A stretch of DNA of 7,093 nucleotides, taken from the NCBI GenBank assembly GCA_001513395.1, contig LFTP01000003.1, forward strand, positions 1-7,093. The letters are read 5' to 3'. The notes under the pieces were generated by a model that was given only the letters and a program-made list of their open reading frames with translations, searched no databases and was not told where the DNA came from. A program made the position numbers and the translations under genes. Positions 6,388 through 7,093 of the stretch are shown piece by piece. This stretch comes from Clostridia bacterium DTU080 (GTDB lineage: Bacteria; Bacillota; Limnochordia; DTU080). Each line of letters opens with the position of its first letter. Within the stretch, counting starts at the first letter, position 1.

Positions 6388-6685
6388 CATGACATATGCC
6401 ATATGCAAGGATCATAGAGTCAGCGTGCACAGGCCCACAAGCCACATGAGTGTGCCGGTATGAGCCTGCAGTCTCCGGAGATTCAGACAGAATGCCGCGG
6501 AGATCGTTGATCCCATGGAAGTATCCGGAATCTCCATACCGGAGCAGCTTGCCGATGAGACTTTTGGTGCCACGGATCCCGGGAGCGTATCTCACGATGG
6601 ACGCCCTTGCCGTGCGGCTGGCAGTCCCCCCATCGGGCCTGCTGGAGACTTTCACTCCCAAGCAAACGCTCCATGCCGGGCGCAC
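6388..6685. other. Intergenic stretch with no convincing gene
   Basis: About 300 bp between the kinase terminator and the hydrogenase terminator hold only overlapping open frames on both strands, none with a ribosome binding site. The longest runs on the minus strand from GTG 6685 to TGA 6374 (103 codons). Its middle part (about 6465-6590) has coding-like codon use, with many C- or G-ending codons, reading Ile-Arg-Gly-Thr-Lys-Ser-Leu-Ile-Gly-Lys and later Tyr-Phe-His-Gly-Ile-Asn-Asp-Leu-Arg-Gly. I do not recognise it. It shares its frame with the hydrogenase and begins inside that gene's terminator. It may be a decayed gene fragment, an untranslated region or plain spacer. I found no tRNA, rRNA, repeat array or known riboswitch here. 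Confidence 0.4.
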
Positions 6686-6722
6686 ATAGGCAAAGGCGGG
6701 CAGATCAGCTGACCTGCCCGCC
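6686..6722 (-). terminator. Intrinsic terminator of the [FeFe] hydrogenase gene, inside a nested inverted repeat
   Basis: On the minus strand a perfect 9-bp GC-rich stem (GGCGGGCAG, pairing 6714-6722 with 6695-6703, 10-base loop) is followed by TTTGCCTAT, and the hydrogenase stop lies 15 bases upstream of the stem. The T-tract is only three long before it is broken. A second 9-bp inverted repeat flanks it: ATAGGCAAA (6686-6694) and TTTGCCTAT (6732-6740). The outer arm includes the stop codon, so the whole can fold as one extended hairpin with a nine-base bulge. Confidence 0.65.
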
Positions 6723-6736
6723 TGAGCGACGTTTGC

Positions 6737-7093
6737 CTATCCTACCCGCGGAGGCATCAGCACGTAACTACGATCCTTATACTCTCGGTGCAGGAGGCGG
6801 TGAGCTTCTTCAGAATTCGGCTCTCCAAGATACTTCTCGTATAGCATCTTGATCTCCGGATTCTCGTGCGAGCGCCGACGCGGCAGGTTTTTGTCAATGA
6901 GATAGAGACTCTTCATCAGTCGATCCAGCGGCCATCCTTCGCCGTAGGGCTGCCCGCCGCCGTTGATACAGCCTCCCGGACAAGCCATGACTTCGATCAG
7001 ATGGTAGTTCTCCCAGCCGCCTTGGTCGAAGAAATTGCGGACGTTGCGCAGACCGCTCAGCACGGCTACCTTGAGTGTGATCCCGTTCACATC
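6737..7093 (-). CDS. [FeFe] hydrogenase catalytic subunit, C-terminal fragment (5' end outside window)
   Basis: The minus strand is open from the right edge to TAG at 6737-6739, giving the last 118 residues. Glu34-Val-Met-Ala-Cys38-Pro-Gly-Gly-Cys42-Ile-Asn-Gly-Gly-Gly-Gln-Pro is the third H-cluster signature. By family knowledge its first Cys binds the 4Fe-4S cluster and the second bridges that cluster to the diiron site, so the active-site end is intact. The tail (residues 62-108) matches the small-subunit-like domain: Leu-Tyr-x-Ile-Asp, Arg-x-Ser-His-Glu-Asn-Pro-x-Ile and Leu-Leu-His-x-x-Tyr. The enzyme makes or oxidises H2 in anaerobes, often coupled to ferredoxin and NAD(P)H, but the N-terminal iron-sulfur domains that would show the subtype are outside the window. 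The GTG at 7088-7090 is an internal valine codon, not the start. A terminator hairpin follows the stop. Confidence 0.95.
   Translation of the reverse strand, partial: DVNGITLKVAVLSGLRNVRNFFDQGGWENYHLIEVMACPGGCINGGGQPYGEGWPLDRLMKSLYLIDKNLPRRRSHENPEIKMLYEKYLGEPNSEEAHRLLHREYKDRSYVLMPPRVG

Noticed and set aside
6450..6712. Two plus-strand ORFs (6450-6689 and 6515-6712) in the gap before the hydrogenase.
   Set aside because: They have no ribosome sites and no recognisable motifs, and they overlap each other and the terminator.
6737..6739. TAG read as pyrrolysine to extend the hydrogenase.
   Set aside because: The protein already ends as its family does, a terminator hairpin follows at once, and nothing in the window suggests amber decoding.
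1..7093. A defence island, mobile element, CRISPR array or new multi-gene system.
   Set aside because: No transposase, integrase, repeat array, att-like duplication or group of co-directional unknown genes is present. The main genes all belong to known families and alternate in strand.

Overview
The window looks like chromosomal DNA of an anaerobic, moderately GC-rich bacterium, most plausibly a clostridia-like member of the Bacillota. Two genes point that way: the C-terminal end of an [FeFe] hydrogenase, and a long nucleoside kinase carrying a threonyl-tRNA-synthetase-like second domain. Strong purine-rich Shine-Dalgarno sites fit as well. The phylum is inferred from gene content; no rRNA or other marker is present.

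Layout, left to right. Positions 1-198 (+) hold the C-terminus of a diacylglycerol/lipid kinase (YegS/DgkB/LCB5 type). A possible 35-residue ORF (191-298, +) overlaps its stop codon, and an MFS transporter follows (334-1527, +). A subtilisin-like S8 protease (1510-2595, -) converges on the transporter, with the two 3' ends overlapping by 18 bp. Across a 273-bp divergent gap, with no confidently recognisable promoter, lies a BaiN/HI0933-type FAD flavoprotein (2869-4131, +). A strong hairpin (4148-4181) separates it from the convergent ribonuclease HI gene (4185-4628, -). After a 50-bp divergent spacer comes the nucleoside kinase (4679-6295, +), followed by a likely intrinsic terminator (6348-6387). 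A gap of about 300 bp (6388-6685) has no convincing gene. A nested inverted repeat (6686-6740) then forms the terminator of the truncated [FeFe] hydrogenase (6737 to the right edge, -).

The genes do not form an obvious pathway. They alternate in strand and look like independent housekeeping or accessory units: lipid phosphorylation, drug or metabolite export, intracellular proteolysis, a flavin redox enzyme, RNA:DNA hybrid removal, nucleoside salvage and hydrogen metabolism. I see no CRISPR array, insertion sequence, phage gene, tRNA, rRNA or defence cassette, and I do not claim a new system. The points most worth a second look are the 35-residue overlapping ORF, departures from family signature motifs in the lipid kinase and the flavoprotein, the shortened N-terminus and missing ribosome binding site of the nucleoside kinase, and the unassigned region next to the hydrogenase.
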